DNA from: Neolecta irregularis DAH-3
Lineage: Eukaryota > Ascomycota > Neolectomycetes > Neolectales > Neolectaceae
NCBI GenBank assembly: GCA_001929475.1
Contig: LXFE01002192.1
Span: 1-10,312 of the forward strand
DNA length: 10,312 nt
Direction of reading: 5' to 3'
Shown here: positions 1 to 8,297 of the stretch, in pieces
How the letters are laid out: each line of letters begins with the position of its first letter
How positions within the stretch are numbered: the stretch's first letter is position 1
Translations under genes and position numbers: made by a program
The notes under the pieces: model-generated
Seen by the model: the letters and a program-made list of their open reading frames with translations, nothing else
Database searches by the model: none
What the model was told of the DNA's origin: nothing

Positions 1-1
1 C

Positions 2-166
2 CCCACCAGCTTGCCACCGCCACCGCCAAAGTATCGGAACAAGCACAAGGAGCAGCAAGGGCCACCAATCATCCCAGTCGGGCCTGCCACAGGCATCGCC
101 ACCCAGCAGGCAAGAAGAGGTAAAAGCAAGCGAGACATTATAGAAGTGATACAGTTCGATAAATGA
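2..166 (+). CDS. 3' end of an unidentified proline-rich protein (partial)
   Basis: Reading frame 2 is open from the window edge to a TGA at 164-166 and gives 54 residues of a C-terminus. It starts with a run of five prolines (LPPPPPKYR), continues with basic and glutamine-rich sequence, and ends with the basic stretch ARRGKSKRD followed by IIEVIQFDK. The first 120 bases are clearly richer in G+C than the following sequence, as expected where coding turns into 3' UTR. No domain is recognisable, so no function is proposed. The upstream part of the gene lies outside the window. Frame 1 is also open for about 40 codons, but its composition (His/Ala/Arg-rich) is less protein-like and it stops at 121. 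Confidence 0.5.
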   Translation, partial: PTSLPPPPPKYRNKHKEQQGPPIIPVGPATGIATQQARRGKSKRDIIEVIQFDK

Positions 167-660
167 AACAATATATGCTCTCAGAGATTTTTGTAGCTTC
201 ACAGGACTCTGGATGTAATATATTGTAAGCTATGCGCTTGGAAGTACGATAAGACCAAGTGATATAACTAGCCTAAGTAAACGTACTTGGCTAGGTAAGT
301 CTAACATCCGTCTTTATATACAATCTCTTCCAAGCCTCTATACCTAGTTGATACGGTATTGCCGTATTGGTAAGGGTATACCCGAGGGTATATCATTACA
401 TATATGGGCGAAAGAAATGCCTACTGAATTTAATAAAGGAATACTGTCGTTAATTCAAAAGACCCAACTACCTCTAATCATTTAGTCATATATTTGATCT
501 CATGATCGAGAAATGTGGGAAATAGCCGTGTAGATCTATAAGTTTCCCCGACCGGCTTGGTGAAATTCGTAGAAGCAGAGCACATCTCGATTAGCAGATC
601 CTGAACATAAAACAGGATTATCTGGGATATTGCAGAAAATCTAGTAACTTGCATTTCGCT
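167..660. other. Intergenic stretch without a recognisable gene
   Basis: AT-rich sequence between the stop of the first gene and the stop of the minus-strand gene that ends at 661. All frames are closed by frequent stops. Apart from the small inverted repeats between 268 and 383, I see no RNA gene, repeat family or coding exon. It probably holds the 3' UTRs of the two flanking genes, which converge. Confidence 0.5.
268..294. repeat. Inverted repeat / hairpin downstream of the first gene
   Basis: CTAGCC (268-273) pairs with GGCTAG (289-294), and AAGTA (275-279) pairs with TACTT (284-288). One bulged T and an AACG loop complete an 11-bp stem. It lies about 100 bases after the TGA at 164-166. 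A second short inverted repeat (ATACGG 351-356 / CCGTAT 362-367) and a perfect 10-base palindrome GGGTATACCC (374-383) follow. The role is unknown; 3' UTR structure is one possibility. Confidence 0.45.
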
Positions 661-1110
661 TCAGTTTTGGATGGGTATTCTTTCTGTTGCCTCTTGTGTA
701 AGTAAGTGTGTAAATATTTGTAAGAAAATAGATCGATCAGACTTTGAAAATTTCGAACCTAAAAAAGATGAAGCTTTGTGGTATCGAGAAGAGAGAGCAA
801 GAGTTCCTCCGCTTCTGTAATATCTATACTCCACTGCACAGAGCTGTGACAAAAGGGTTTCGAAGTATGAGAATGTAGAGCCTCCGCTAAACTATATGGA
901 CCGAGAAATAGGACCACGTTGTGATGGCCTTGTTTTACTTACACTAGCGGAAACGATCAAGCGACATCCTTTCAAGTCAGGATAGAATTCCAACAGGTTT
1001 CGTGAGAAAATATCAAGGACTCGCTTCCCTTGAACCCCGTCCAGGAATGGAACATGCCGGTCAACATCTTTGAAAAGGCTATAAGTCAATTTGACTTTCG
1101 CTGAGGTCAT
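661..1110 (-). CDS. Unidentified two-exon protein, about 132 aa
   Basis: Exon 1 runs 1110-943 and exon 2 runs 891-661. They are joined by a 51-nt intron (942-892) with donor GTAAGT and acceptor ATATAG. The frame stays open across the junction and ends at TGA 663-661, giving 132 residues. The sequence looks like a globular alpha/beta protein: hydrophobic and charged residues alternate, as in KVKLTYSLFKDVDRH, KRVLDIFSRNLLEF and CRLIVSASFSGGSTF. No known family was recognised. A longer start at ATG 1185 is in frame and would add 25 residues; I prefer 1110 because the added part (MFFVSKHRFHPVVVF...) looks less coding-like. Exon 2 may contain a further unrecognised intron near its end, where the sequence becomes AT-rich and low in complexity. 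Confidence 0.4.
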
Positions 1111-1185
1111 CTTCTGGGCTCTATTACGTTCTGTAATACGAAACACGACGACTGGGTGAAATCGATGCTTTGACACAAAGAACAT

Positions 1186-1529
1186 CGCTTTATTCGAGTC
1201 AAGCGGTTCGTTACCACCACTTTTAACCTCATGGATATCATTTTAAAGATATTCAACCAGGGTGGAGCAACATTCTTTTTGAAGGATACCAGAGGGTAAT
1301 TCGCTGTTTAGGCTTGAGCGTGTAACAGCCTGAAATTCTCAAATAGCATAATCATCATTTCCTGTTATGGTCGCTCTGGTCTTTACCGTTTCGCTGCCCT
1401 AGCGGAATGTCACGTGTTGTACTTGTCATCAAGCGGGGAGAGCCAGCATTAACAACCACGCTTCGTCCTTTGTCACATTAAAGTTATCAAGGACGCTTTC
1501 TTCTTCTTCGCTACCAATAGGTATATACA
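1186..1529. other. Divergent intergenic region upstream of the BAR gene
   Basis: No convincing coding exon is seen. The region lies between the start of the unidentified minus-strand gene and the start of the BAR-domain gene, so it probably holds both promoters. A perfect CACGTG palindrome (1411-1416) lies about 114 bases upstream of the BAR gene's ATG. This is the core recognised by bHLH regulators such as yeast Cbf1 or Pho4. A pyrimidine-rich tract (TTTCTTCTTCTTCG, about 1497-1510) lies shortly before the ATG. Confidence 0.4.
1411..1416. promoter_or_regulatory. CACGTG E-box palindrome
   Basis: Perfect CACGTG in the divergent intergenic region, a plausible distance from the BAR gene start. 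It is the core site of fungal bHLH factors. A six-base site can occur by chance, so its use as a promoter element is inference. Confidence 0.3.
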
Positions 1530-2517
1530 ATGAGCTGGTCAGGTGTATTCTGCCTTATATGCAGTCTTAACCTCCCAGGCTTCAAGAAGGCAGTTAACCG
1601 CGCTGGGACATCAGTCATGATGAAGACTGGTCATGTCGATAGAACTATCGACAGACAATTTGAAATTGAAGAGAGGAGGTTTCGAACGTGCACCCCCTCT
1701 TTAAGTAGTGGTCATTCAACTGAATAGTATGGAAACGGCTGCAAATAAACTCCAGAAGGAAGCCAAGGGATATTTGGATTCACTACGAGGCACCAATGTA
1801 CAAATAGTATAGAATGCTGACAGTGAAGCAATGACAGCCGCCCAAACTCGCATTGCCGAGACCATAGATGCCTTTTATGGAGAAGTAGGCACTGCAGATG
1901 GCATCAGCGGGTATTACAGACAGGTTGTGGAAGAGTTAGACGCAGAGACGGTAAAAGAGCTCGTATGTCTTTCATTTTATGATAGACCCTTACCAATCAG
2001 GATGGACCATATCGGACAACCGTCCTTGAACCAATATCTCGCTTTTGCGCGTACTTTCCAGACATCAACGAAGCTATCAAAAAACGTCAACATAAGCTCC
2101 TCGACTATGATTCAATGCGATCCAAAGTCAAGAAACTCGTCGACAAACCTTCTGATGACGCTCAGAAATTACCCAGGGTATATATATATCCATTACTATG
2201 ACGTTAATTGATAATAGGCCGAAAAAGAAGCTCAAATAGCCAAAGAAGTATACGAGCGGCTTAACGAACAACTTTCTACTGAGCTACCACAGCTCATTGA
2301 CCTTCGAGTACCTTATCTTGACCCCTCATTCGAAGCGTTGGTAAAAATACAACTTCGGTTTTGTCAAGAAGGGTATCAAAAGATGGCACAGGTACAGCAA
2401 TACCTCGATGCAAACGTCCGGGAGGAATATGCGCAGGGCGCTTTGGACCAGAAGGTTGAGCAAGTTTTACAAGAGATGAGGGAGTTGAGTATCGCAGGAC
2501 TGGGAGCTGGAGCTTAA
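1530..2517 (+). CDS. hob3: BAR-domain protein, Rvs161/Hob3 family
   Basis: Six exons: 1530-1542, 1579-1687, 1728-1789, 1829-1962, 2001-2177 and 2218-2517. Joined they give 795 nt and 264 aa, the usual size of S. pombe Hob3 and S. cerevisiae Rvs161. The family hallmarks are continuous across junctions: MSWSGFKKAVNRAG at the N-terminus, TGHVDRTIDRQFEIEERR, ISGYYRQVVEELDAETVKEL, DGPYRTTVLEPISRFCAYFP, KLLDYDSMRSKVKKLVDKPS, FEALVKIQLRFCQEGYQKM and a C-terminal SIAGLGAGA. The whole protein is an N-BAR domain, a banana-shaped coiled-coil dimer. In yeast it pairs with Rvs167 to tubulate membranes and drive vesicle scission in endocytosis; in fission yeast it links to Cdc42 and actin. Introns are 36, 40, 39, 38 and 40 nt. 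Intron 3 (1790-1828) begins with GC, not GT. Intron 1 is 36 nt, in frame and stop-free, so the region also reads through unspliced. Confidence 0.95.
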
Positions 2518-2623
2518 AATATATTTAATAGGCTGGTCTTGTATACAGAAGGTGTCAGTCAGGTTTACAATTTATGAATGAGTCAAGGCTATTATGAAAG
2601 TCGTGGTGAAGGAAGACTTTCTG

Positions 2624-3106
2624 TCAGAAAAGTTGTGAAAGAAGAGTGGATACTTTGAACGCGACACCGGTAGTTAGAAAATATTTGAGGCTGTTTATTT
2701 GCAAGTTCCCATCTTCGGTGATACCCAGCAAGCGAGTGATTCGTCTCCACGGAATGACAATTATATTTATCGAAGCGAGGAACTACAACTTGAGATCTTT
2801 TGTGAGTTGAATTTACCTTCAGAAGCAATGCAGCTCCAACGATAATTAAAAGAATCGTTCGTCCGAATCGAGCGACGAGCACTCCACAAGCTAAGCCCAT
2901 TATGCTTCCGGAACTGGCCTGCTGGAAATCGAATACTGGTTTGGTGTAAGGTTTCAAGGTTGTGTGTTCTTCTATATCAGCTCCGTATGTTCGCAATGAT
3001 CAGGACCTTCACATTTCAGTCCTCTAGATTGACAAGTTGCTCGCCGCAAGATGGAAGCAACAGATGCGCTGCCGACAGTAGTTGCTGCGATTCTGGCTGA
3101 TCTCAT
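2624..3106 (-). CDS. FUN14-family mitochondrial membrane protein
   Basis: Three exons: 3106-3007, 2971-2817 and 2782-2624. Joined they give 414 nt and 137 aa. Introns are 35 nt (3006-2972, donor GTCCTG) and 34 nt (2816-2783, donor GTAAAT, acceptor TAG). Residues 1-33 (MRSARIAATTVGSASVASIL followed by RRATCQSRG) are rich in Arg, Ser and Ala with no acidic residue before the end of exon 1, as in a mitochondrial targeting sequence. A glycine-rich membrane segment SSGSIMGLACGVLVARFG (about 53-70) and a hydrophobic helix RTILLIIVGAALLLKFLAS (about 71-89) match the FUN14 pattern. The C-terminus holds a DGNLQINSLKYFLTTG segment like the conserved end of the family. FUN14 proteins sit in mitochondrial membranes; animal FUNDC1 is a mitophagy receptor. 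The gene faces the dehydrogenase gene across a 117-bp region and converges on hob3 with 106 bp between stops. Confidence 0.82.
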
Positions 3107-3223
3107 CGTCAATAATGGAATCCTGAAAGAAGCCATATTGACCCAATTCGCAGAGTTTGATACTCCCGACTTAAGGCGGTTTCAGAACTACTACGTCATT
3201 GCCTTCCTTCCTACTCCACACCC
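3107..3223. promoter_or_regulatory. Divergent promoter region between FUN14 and the dehydrogenase
   Basis: The 117 bases between the two start codons (3106 on minus, 3224 on plus) must carry the 5' ends of both genes unless these lie inside coding sequence. No clear TATA box is seen. Stop TGA at 3158-3160 closes the plus frame upstream of the chosen dehydrogenase ATG. Confidence 0.5.
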
Positions 3224-4542
3224 ATGACTGAACTTCACGGCTCGTATCATCCAACACAACTTCAATTCTTGGCTTACGGTCCGGGATGCCTGTTCCAACT
3301 CCCCGCTGTTTTAGAAAAGCTTGAATGTTCCGGAGTATAATCAAATCGAGATATATGAAGCTGAGGGTGAGACAAAAGCATTCATCATTACCGGCAAGTC
3401 CTTGAGAGACAAGACTCCTGTAATCCTCCATATCGAGGAGCTCCTTGGGATACACCATGCAGGAACATTCAGTGAGATTAGTCAGCACTCGCCGATGTCG
3501 CACATACGCAGAGCCGTGAAATTCGTAAACGAGAGTAAAGCTGATTTTTTGATATCCGTTGGAGGGGGTAATATCTAGTGGCATACACTATAATGACGGA
3601 GAGGCTCTCCTATCGATTCCACCAAGGCAATCTCCTATGAAATCCACAAGAGCTCGGGTAAATGGCTGCCGCATATAGCAATCCCCACAACGCTCTCGGC
3701 TGCTGGTACATTCCCTCTACTGTCAGGTCTGATACTATAGAGTACACGCAACAGGCAGGTTTCACTAACGAAGAAGGGAACAAGACAGGGGTTGCTGATC
3801 CACATATTATTCCCAGAGCAGTCATCCTCGATGCCCGCTTGACCACTTTCACTCCTGAGACACTCTGGTTGTCAAGTGGAATTCGAGCGCTTGATCATGC
3901 AGTTGAACTTTTGTATCATCCTCAGGCTTCTGAATATCCCTCGAAACAGTAACGCAACAACCTAGATTCATTGACAAGTTTAGACTCGCACTGCGCGCTA
4001 TTGCGGATCTTTTTGAATACCTTCCAAAATCCAAGAAGGATTGTGATGATATTGATGCTCGTCAACACCTACAACTCGCTGCCTTTGGGTCACTTTTTCC
4101 CTTCTTGTTCACAGGCGGTATTGGATTAAGGTTTTTATGGAAAACTTTCTTTTTTAATTTCTTTAGTCACAATCTCGGTCGTGCACTCGGTGCAACATAT
4201 TCGATTGGCCATGGTATCAACAATAAATATCTGCATCACTGACATTAAGGTATATGTTCATGTCTGACTCTCTCTGCAGTTGTCCGTTACAAATCAAAGA
4301 ACCTGCCCGAAGCATCACAAATATCTCGAATCCTTGGCCCTCTCGGTTTTACACCCACTGGTTCTCCAGAAAAAGACGCCCTCATTATAGCCGAAAAAAT
4401 AGATGAGCTTATCGAAACATTGGGTCTTAAAACCAACCTGAAAGAACAAAACATACCGGGTGGAGAGGCCCAAGTTATTGCTGAACGAGCTGGGCATGAA
4501 GGCAAGCAAGAGATCATTAAACTTGTTGAAGGTTTATATTAA
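3224..4542 (+). CDS. Iron-type alcohol dehydrogenase, maleylacetate-reductase-like
   Basis: Seven exons: 3224-3334, 3372-3567, 3604-3705, 3741-3948, 3984-4130, 4167-4213 and 4250-4542. Joined they give 1104 nt and 367 aa, normal for fungal members of the Fe-ADH/dehydroquinate-synthase-like fold. The N-terminal Rossmann-like half carries YGPGCLFQLPAVLEKL, KAFIITGKSL and the nucleotide-binding motif SVGGGSPIDSTKAIS (about 98-112). It is followed by HIAIPTTLSAAEYT. The C-terminal helical half carries IRALDHAVE (His189), SHNLGRALGATY (His256) and GHG (His270), the positions of the family's metal-binding or catalytic histidines. The likely reaction is NAD(P)H-dependent reduction of maleylacetate or a related keto acid or aldehyde; the substrate is not shown by the sequence. 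Introns are 37, 36, 35, 35, 36 and 36 nt. Intron 1 could also end 6 nt earlier (3365), adding two residues in frame. The stop lies 15 bp from the PBN1 stop on the other strand. Confidence 0.9.
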
Positions 4543-4557
4543 ACTGTTAATGTCGAT

Positions 4558-6063
4558 TTACTTAGTTTTGGTATGTGACGGTGACATTTTGGAAGTATAT
4601 ATCCTTACCAAAAGGTAGAAGAACCCAAAGAATATACCCAAGGCTGTTCCGATTTGCGACAACGCATAATGTGAATTGTGAACTGTTGGCATAAGAACCT
4701 GTAAAGGGTCCAAAGAGGCAGGAGGAATAAAATGAAACAAGTTATTGGACCCGAATATCGAGGCGATGAGATGATCATTAGAGATTTCTGGGCCTTGGAA
4801 TTCAGTATGTGTACAATTACATTCTTACTTCCAGGGCAAACCCACAGGATTTGTGGCACCGATATTTCAATAGCAACATCTTCTTTACTGTCGTTGGGAA
4901 GTTGATATCTGAGATGCATGGGAACATCGATATTTTCTTTGACTTGTAAAACCAAAACACTTCCCCAGCCATGGACTTTCCACACGGGTGCTTCGAGATC
5001 ACGTTCTCCCCATATACCAATCATACTTTGCAAACCGCCTACACTCGTTTGTATTTGATCCGAGAGCTGGTATTTATCGATGAATATGGATTTTGGAATA
5101 GTGTATACCGCATTAAGATTACAATTCTCTAGAGGAGCGATATCGGAGATCTGAGTGCGGACAACTGGATGAAAGGCTTGTTCAGTTGACATATGTGTCG
5201 AATGTCGGCCTCGAGCTGTAGTTACAGATCGACTTGAAATCTTTGATTTTTCTTGCCATGAGCTTGATTAACGGTGTGTATAATGGCGTACTTGGTTCTC
5301 CAAATGATGTATTGTAATCGAGAACCTGATATCCGTGATGTGGAATAGATTTCACGAGTGACAGTCTCGTATGACCCTGTCTTTGTCGCAGTATGTCTAG
5401 AAGATGATTGTTCTTTTTGTATAGATACCGAACTTTGAGCGACACCGATTCTTCTACAGGATTAATAGTTATTCTGAGAAACGAGGCTTCTGCAAGATTC
5501 AAGTGGTCATTAAGGTTGTGGAACAGTAATTTCTTTTCAAATCTATCCAGATGATCTTGTGAAAAGAAGTAGTCTTTTCCATTGAGCGCAATGAATGTTT
5601 TCTTGACTTTAACAAACAGTACAATCGAAGGATTTACCGTGAAAACATCGGAAGTTTGTCCAGGGCCGATTAGGGTAATGAGATATGCTGCCAATTCTCC
5701 TGATCTGGTATTAGTATCACAATATCAGTAGTTCATACAAATTAATTGTATTGATATCCTGTGTTATAATATGCAGCCCTGCTGGGAGTTGTGGATCGAA
5801 TACCTCGGGTAGATCTTTGAAGTCTTTTCCAACCCAGTAAACATTAACTCGCACCTGTTCAATCGAGTCCTATAATTACCAATATGATAAAGATCCTAGT
5901 ATACGGTCCCCAAAAATTCCTTAATTCCAACTGTGAATTCACGTTCGAAACTGTGCCATTCAATAGTTAATGCCTCAACCCCTTTTCTTTGAATATCGCT
6001 TTCAAGATCGATCAAATCCACGCTATCTCCGAGAACAAGAGTGGTAACTGATTCATGGATCAT
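4558..6063 (-). CDS. PBN1: PBN1/PIG-X, GPI mannosyltransferase I subunit
   Basis: Five exons: 6063-5905, 5869-5739, 5704-5226, 5176-4829 and 4793-4558. Joined they give 1353 nt and 450 aa, in the size range of fungal Pbn1. Introns are 35, 34, 49 and 35 nt. The first 256 residues are the variable, presumably ER-luminal region (LPEVFDPQLPAGLHIIT, FTVNPSIVLFVKVKKTF). The PIG-X domain starts near residue 257: FHPVVRTQIS, CNLNAVYTIPKSIFIDKYQL, WGERDLEAPVW and WGSVLVLQV. It ends with ISVPQILWVCPGSPEIS, LDPLQVLMPTVHNSHYALS and one membrane helix (IGTALGIFFGFFYLLV, about 419-435). Pbn1 is an ER membrane protein that supports Gpi14 in adding the first mannose to GPI precursors; yeast Pbn1 also helps fold proteinase B. 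A candidate last intron (4608-4561, 48 nt, GTAAGG...AAG) would delete the 16-residue basic tail while using the same stop codon. The gene shares a 51-bp divergent promoter with RKM4. Confidence 0.88.
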
Positions 6064-6114
6064 CGTTGGGAGATAGACAGGATGTTGGTGGAGTCCAGGC
6101 CGACATTTACCTCC
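6064..6114. promoter_or_regulatory. 51-bp bidirectional promoter between PBN1 and RKM4
   Basis: The PBN1 ATG (6063-6061, minus) and the preferred RKM4 ATG (6115, plus) are separated by only 51 bases. In-frame RKM4 starts at 6082 and 6055 would shrink the gap further, or make the two coding regions overlap. The region has no evident TATA box. Core promoter elements of each gene must lie within or very close to the other's coding sequence. Confidence 0.55.
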
Positions 6115-7540
6115 ATGTCGTCATTTGCCCAGCAGTCCAAAAGTTTTCTGTCGTGGCTGAGAATTTCTGAGAACGCAACGGTTTCGGAGAAAGTTGGTAT
6201 ACATGACTATAGGGAGTGGGGACAAGGAAGAGGAGTGATTGCATTAGAGGATATATTAGTAGTGTCTTTACAGGAGGATGCTTCTGAACGGCTATAGGAA
6301 GATGAATTGTTATTCTCGATACCGAAAACTTCGTTACTTACTGTCGAGAATTCAGACCTATCAAAATTCATTGAAGGGGTCAAGGAACTAGGCCCGTGGC
6401 TTGGAGAAATCTTGACTTTGATGTTTGAAAATCAGAGGGAAGAATCAAGATGGAGGGCGTACCTTGGTAAACATATCCTGGCCCTGTTGAGCTTATATCC
6501 AGACATTCTACCCAAGACTTTAGACACACCCATGTTTTGGCTCGACTGCGAGTTGGAGCACTTACAAGGTACCGATGTATTGAGCAAAATCGGTAAAGAT
6601 GATGCAGAGCAATCTTTCAACGATATATTACTACCAATTATCACTGTATACTCCATCTTGATCTTTGTAGCTAATGATAGTCACACCCAGAGCTTTTTGA
6701 CTCCTCAAAGTGTACCTTGTCTGAGTTTCACCGCTGGTACAGTGCTTCATAAGCAACGAATACTCACTGTTCAGTGGTTCGTTGATTCTAGCTTGTAGCT
6801 TTGACCTCGAATCTCCAATTCAAGGACCTGATGCTGAGGATGAGCAAGAACCTCCAAAGGGCATGGTCCCATTGGCCGACCTCTTGAACGCGAATACAGA
6901 ACTAAACAATGGGCGCTTGTTTCATGAAGAAATCAGCCTTGATATGAAAGCCCTAAAACCAATTCTTAAAGGCGAACAAATTTTCAATACATATGGAGAT
7001 CTACCTAATAGTGACCTCCTACGAAAATATGGATACGTTCAAAATGATAATGTGAATGACACTGTGGAAATTCCAGGTGATATGATAATTAATTTATGTG
7101 GAGAAGTCGAAATGAAAGAAAAGAAGATTGAATATTTACTGGATGAAGGAATTCTTGACGATTCAATCGAAATTGACATAAATGGGATACCCGATGAACT
7201 AGTAGTTATCATTTCGACGCTTTTGCTTCCAGAGAAAGAGTTTTTGAGGCATATGAAGGCCGGAAAGGTCCCACAAGGAAGAAAAGATGTGGAAATGAAG
7301 ATGCTGGTGAGGAATCTTCTTGAGAAGCGGCTGTGTGCCTACATGACCAGCGAAACCATGGACGAAGAGTTGATGGTATATGGGACAGGATTGTCATACA
7401 GGGAGCGAATGGCTGTCATTGTACGGCTTGGCGAAAAGAAACTTTTGAAAGCTGCGATAGAACAAGTGGATTCATGGACCGACTCGGGCCGACCTTCGAA
7501 AAGACTGAAAACCACTCTTGACGACGGAATTTCGGATTAA
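6115..7540 (+). CDS. RKM4: SET-domain ribosomal lysine methyltransferase, Rkm4/SETD6 family
   Basis: Five exons: 6115-6258, 6298-6466, 6503-6645, 6681-6736 and 6775-7540. Joined they give 1278 nt and 425 aa. Introns are 39, 36, 35 and 38 nt. The N-terminus (SKSFLSWLRISENATVSEKV, then IHDYREWGQGRGVIA and EDELLFSIPKTSLL) begins the split SET domain. It continues with DTPMFWLDCELEHLQGT in the inserted helical part, GSLILACSFDLE (172-183), PLADLLNAN (203-211) and the closing GEQIFNTYGDLPNSDLLRKY (237-256). The C-terminal half (about 280-410) is a Rubisco-substrate-binding-like helical domain (LSYRERMAVIVRLGEKKLL). It ends in a basic RPSKRLKT that may act as a nuclear localisation signal. Yeast Rkm4 monomethylates ribosomal protein Rpl42. 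I chose ATG 6115 because the family usually starts just before the F-L-x-W motif; ATGs at 6082 and 6055 are in frame, but the latter overlaps the PBN1 coding start. Intron 2 is in frame and stop-free. Confidence 0.92.
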
Positions 7541-7817
7541 TTGATGTATTTATCACTTTTGCTTTATGATGATTTCATCTCGAATCTCATCTGATAATTA
7601 ATAGTTACCGTATTTCGCCCAGAAATGTTCTGAATGCTAGATTGGTCGACATTTGATAGTTCATCGATCGAGCCATGATTTAGTTCCAACCTACTGGACC
7701 ATTGTGTAACTCAAATCTAGTCGACTACAACAATTTATCCTGCAACATTCAAGGCTTTAGAGTAAGTCTAATAACAGTAACGACAATCAAAGATTCTAAT
7801 TAAAACTCTTTATTTAT
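7541..7817. other. Intergenic region after RKM4
   Basis: AT-rich sequence with stops in all frames. It probably contains the 3' UTR of RKM4 and that of the small minus-strand gene. An AATAAA on the minus strand (7818-7813) overlaps the TGA of the small gene's longest acidic reading frame and could be its polyadenylation signal. No RNA gene or repeat is recognised. Confidence 0.45.
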
Positions 7818-8134
7818 TCAATTTTCAATATCCTCCTCAACGCATTCAGGAGCGCTCTGTGTTTCATGTGAATATTTATCAGACATTTCATCGAAATCTT
7901 GAAGGTCCATTGGAGGGTTGGACATAGAATCCTTGCCCTCTGCCAAATCGATTGTTATCCAAGACACTTCTCCATAAAATGTGCCTGCAATGATAATATG
8001 TCTATAAATCCAATGGACTATTGCTACTCTTCGAAATTCTCAAAGCTAGCGAGATTGGGACGATCAGTACCGGGACAGGCCGAGATCGGCCTAATCAAAC
8101 TGTCGTTTTCTAGCGGGATACCGAGTTCAGACAT
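7818..8134 (-). CDS. Possible small gene of unknown function, splicing unresolved
   Basis: From ATG 8134 the minus strand reads 36 codons (MSELGIPLENDSLIRPISAC, then PGTDRPNLASFENFEE) up to a GTAG donor at 8027. Two acceptors keep a protein. An acceptor at 8002 gives an intron of only 26 nt and a 96-aa product. It continues as HIIIAGTFYGEVSWITIDL and ends in an acidic tail (MDLQDFDEMSD, CVEEDIEN) at TGA 7820-7818. An acceptor at 7985 gives a 43-nt intron, closer to local sizes, but a different frame that ends early near 7889 with a basic tail. The acidic version looks more like real coding sequence but needs an exceptionally short intron. No family was recognised. The gene lies between the RKM4 and AMPK beta 3' and 5' neighbours and is transcribed in the same direction as AMPK beta. 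Confidence 0.35.
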
Positions 8135-8297
8135 CTGATTTTCATCAAGTGACAAAGTGATTAAATGAGATTACGAACTAGTATAAGCGTTTCAATGAAT
8201 AAATACATATGATGTAAAATACACACTGCCCGGACCAGATATGATATGTAACAGGACTAATAACGCCTTCAAAAGTAAATGTACCAAAGAAAAGATG

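Noticed and set aside
3300-3330. Apparent frameshift in the dehydrogenase between the LEKL and NVPEYNQ frames
   Set aside because: A 37-nt intron (3335-3371) explains the frame change exactly and restores ECSG followed by TKAFIITGKSL; NVPEYNQIEIYEAEGE is translated intron, not lost protein.
3171-3584. Open minus-strand frame of 137 codons
   Set aside because: It lies antisense to exons 1-2 of the dehydrogenase, whose protein matches a known family; no motif of its own.
3610-4034. Two open minus-strand frames opposite the dehydrogenase
   Set aside because: Antisense to exons 3-5 of a well-supported gene and with no recognisable domain.
6432-6656. Minus-strand frame inside RKM4
   Set aside because: Antisense shadow of exons 2-3 of RKM4.
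7899-8138. Plus-strand frame of 79 codons after RKM4
   Set aside because: Begins at a TTG rather than an ATG, has a composition (many Cys, Ser and Lys) not typical of a protein, and lies opposite the more protein-like minus-strand exons.
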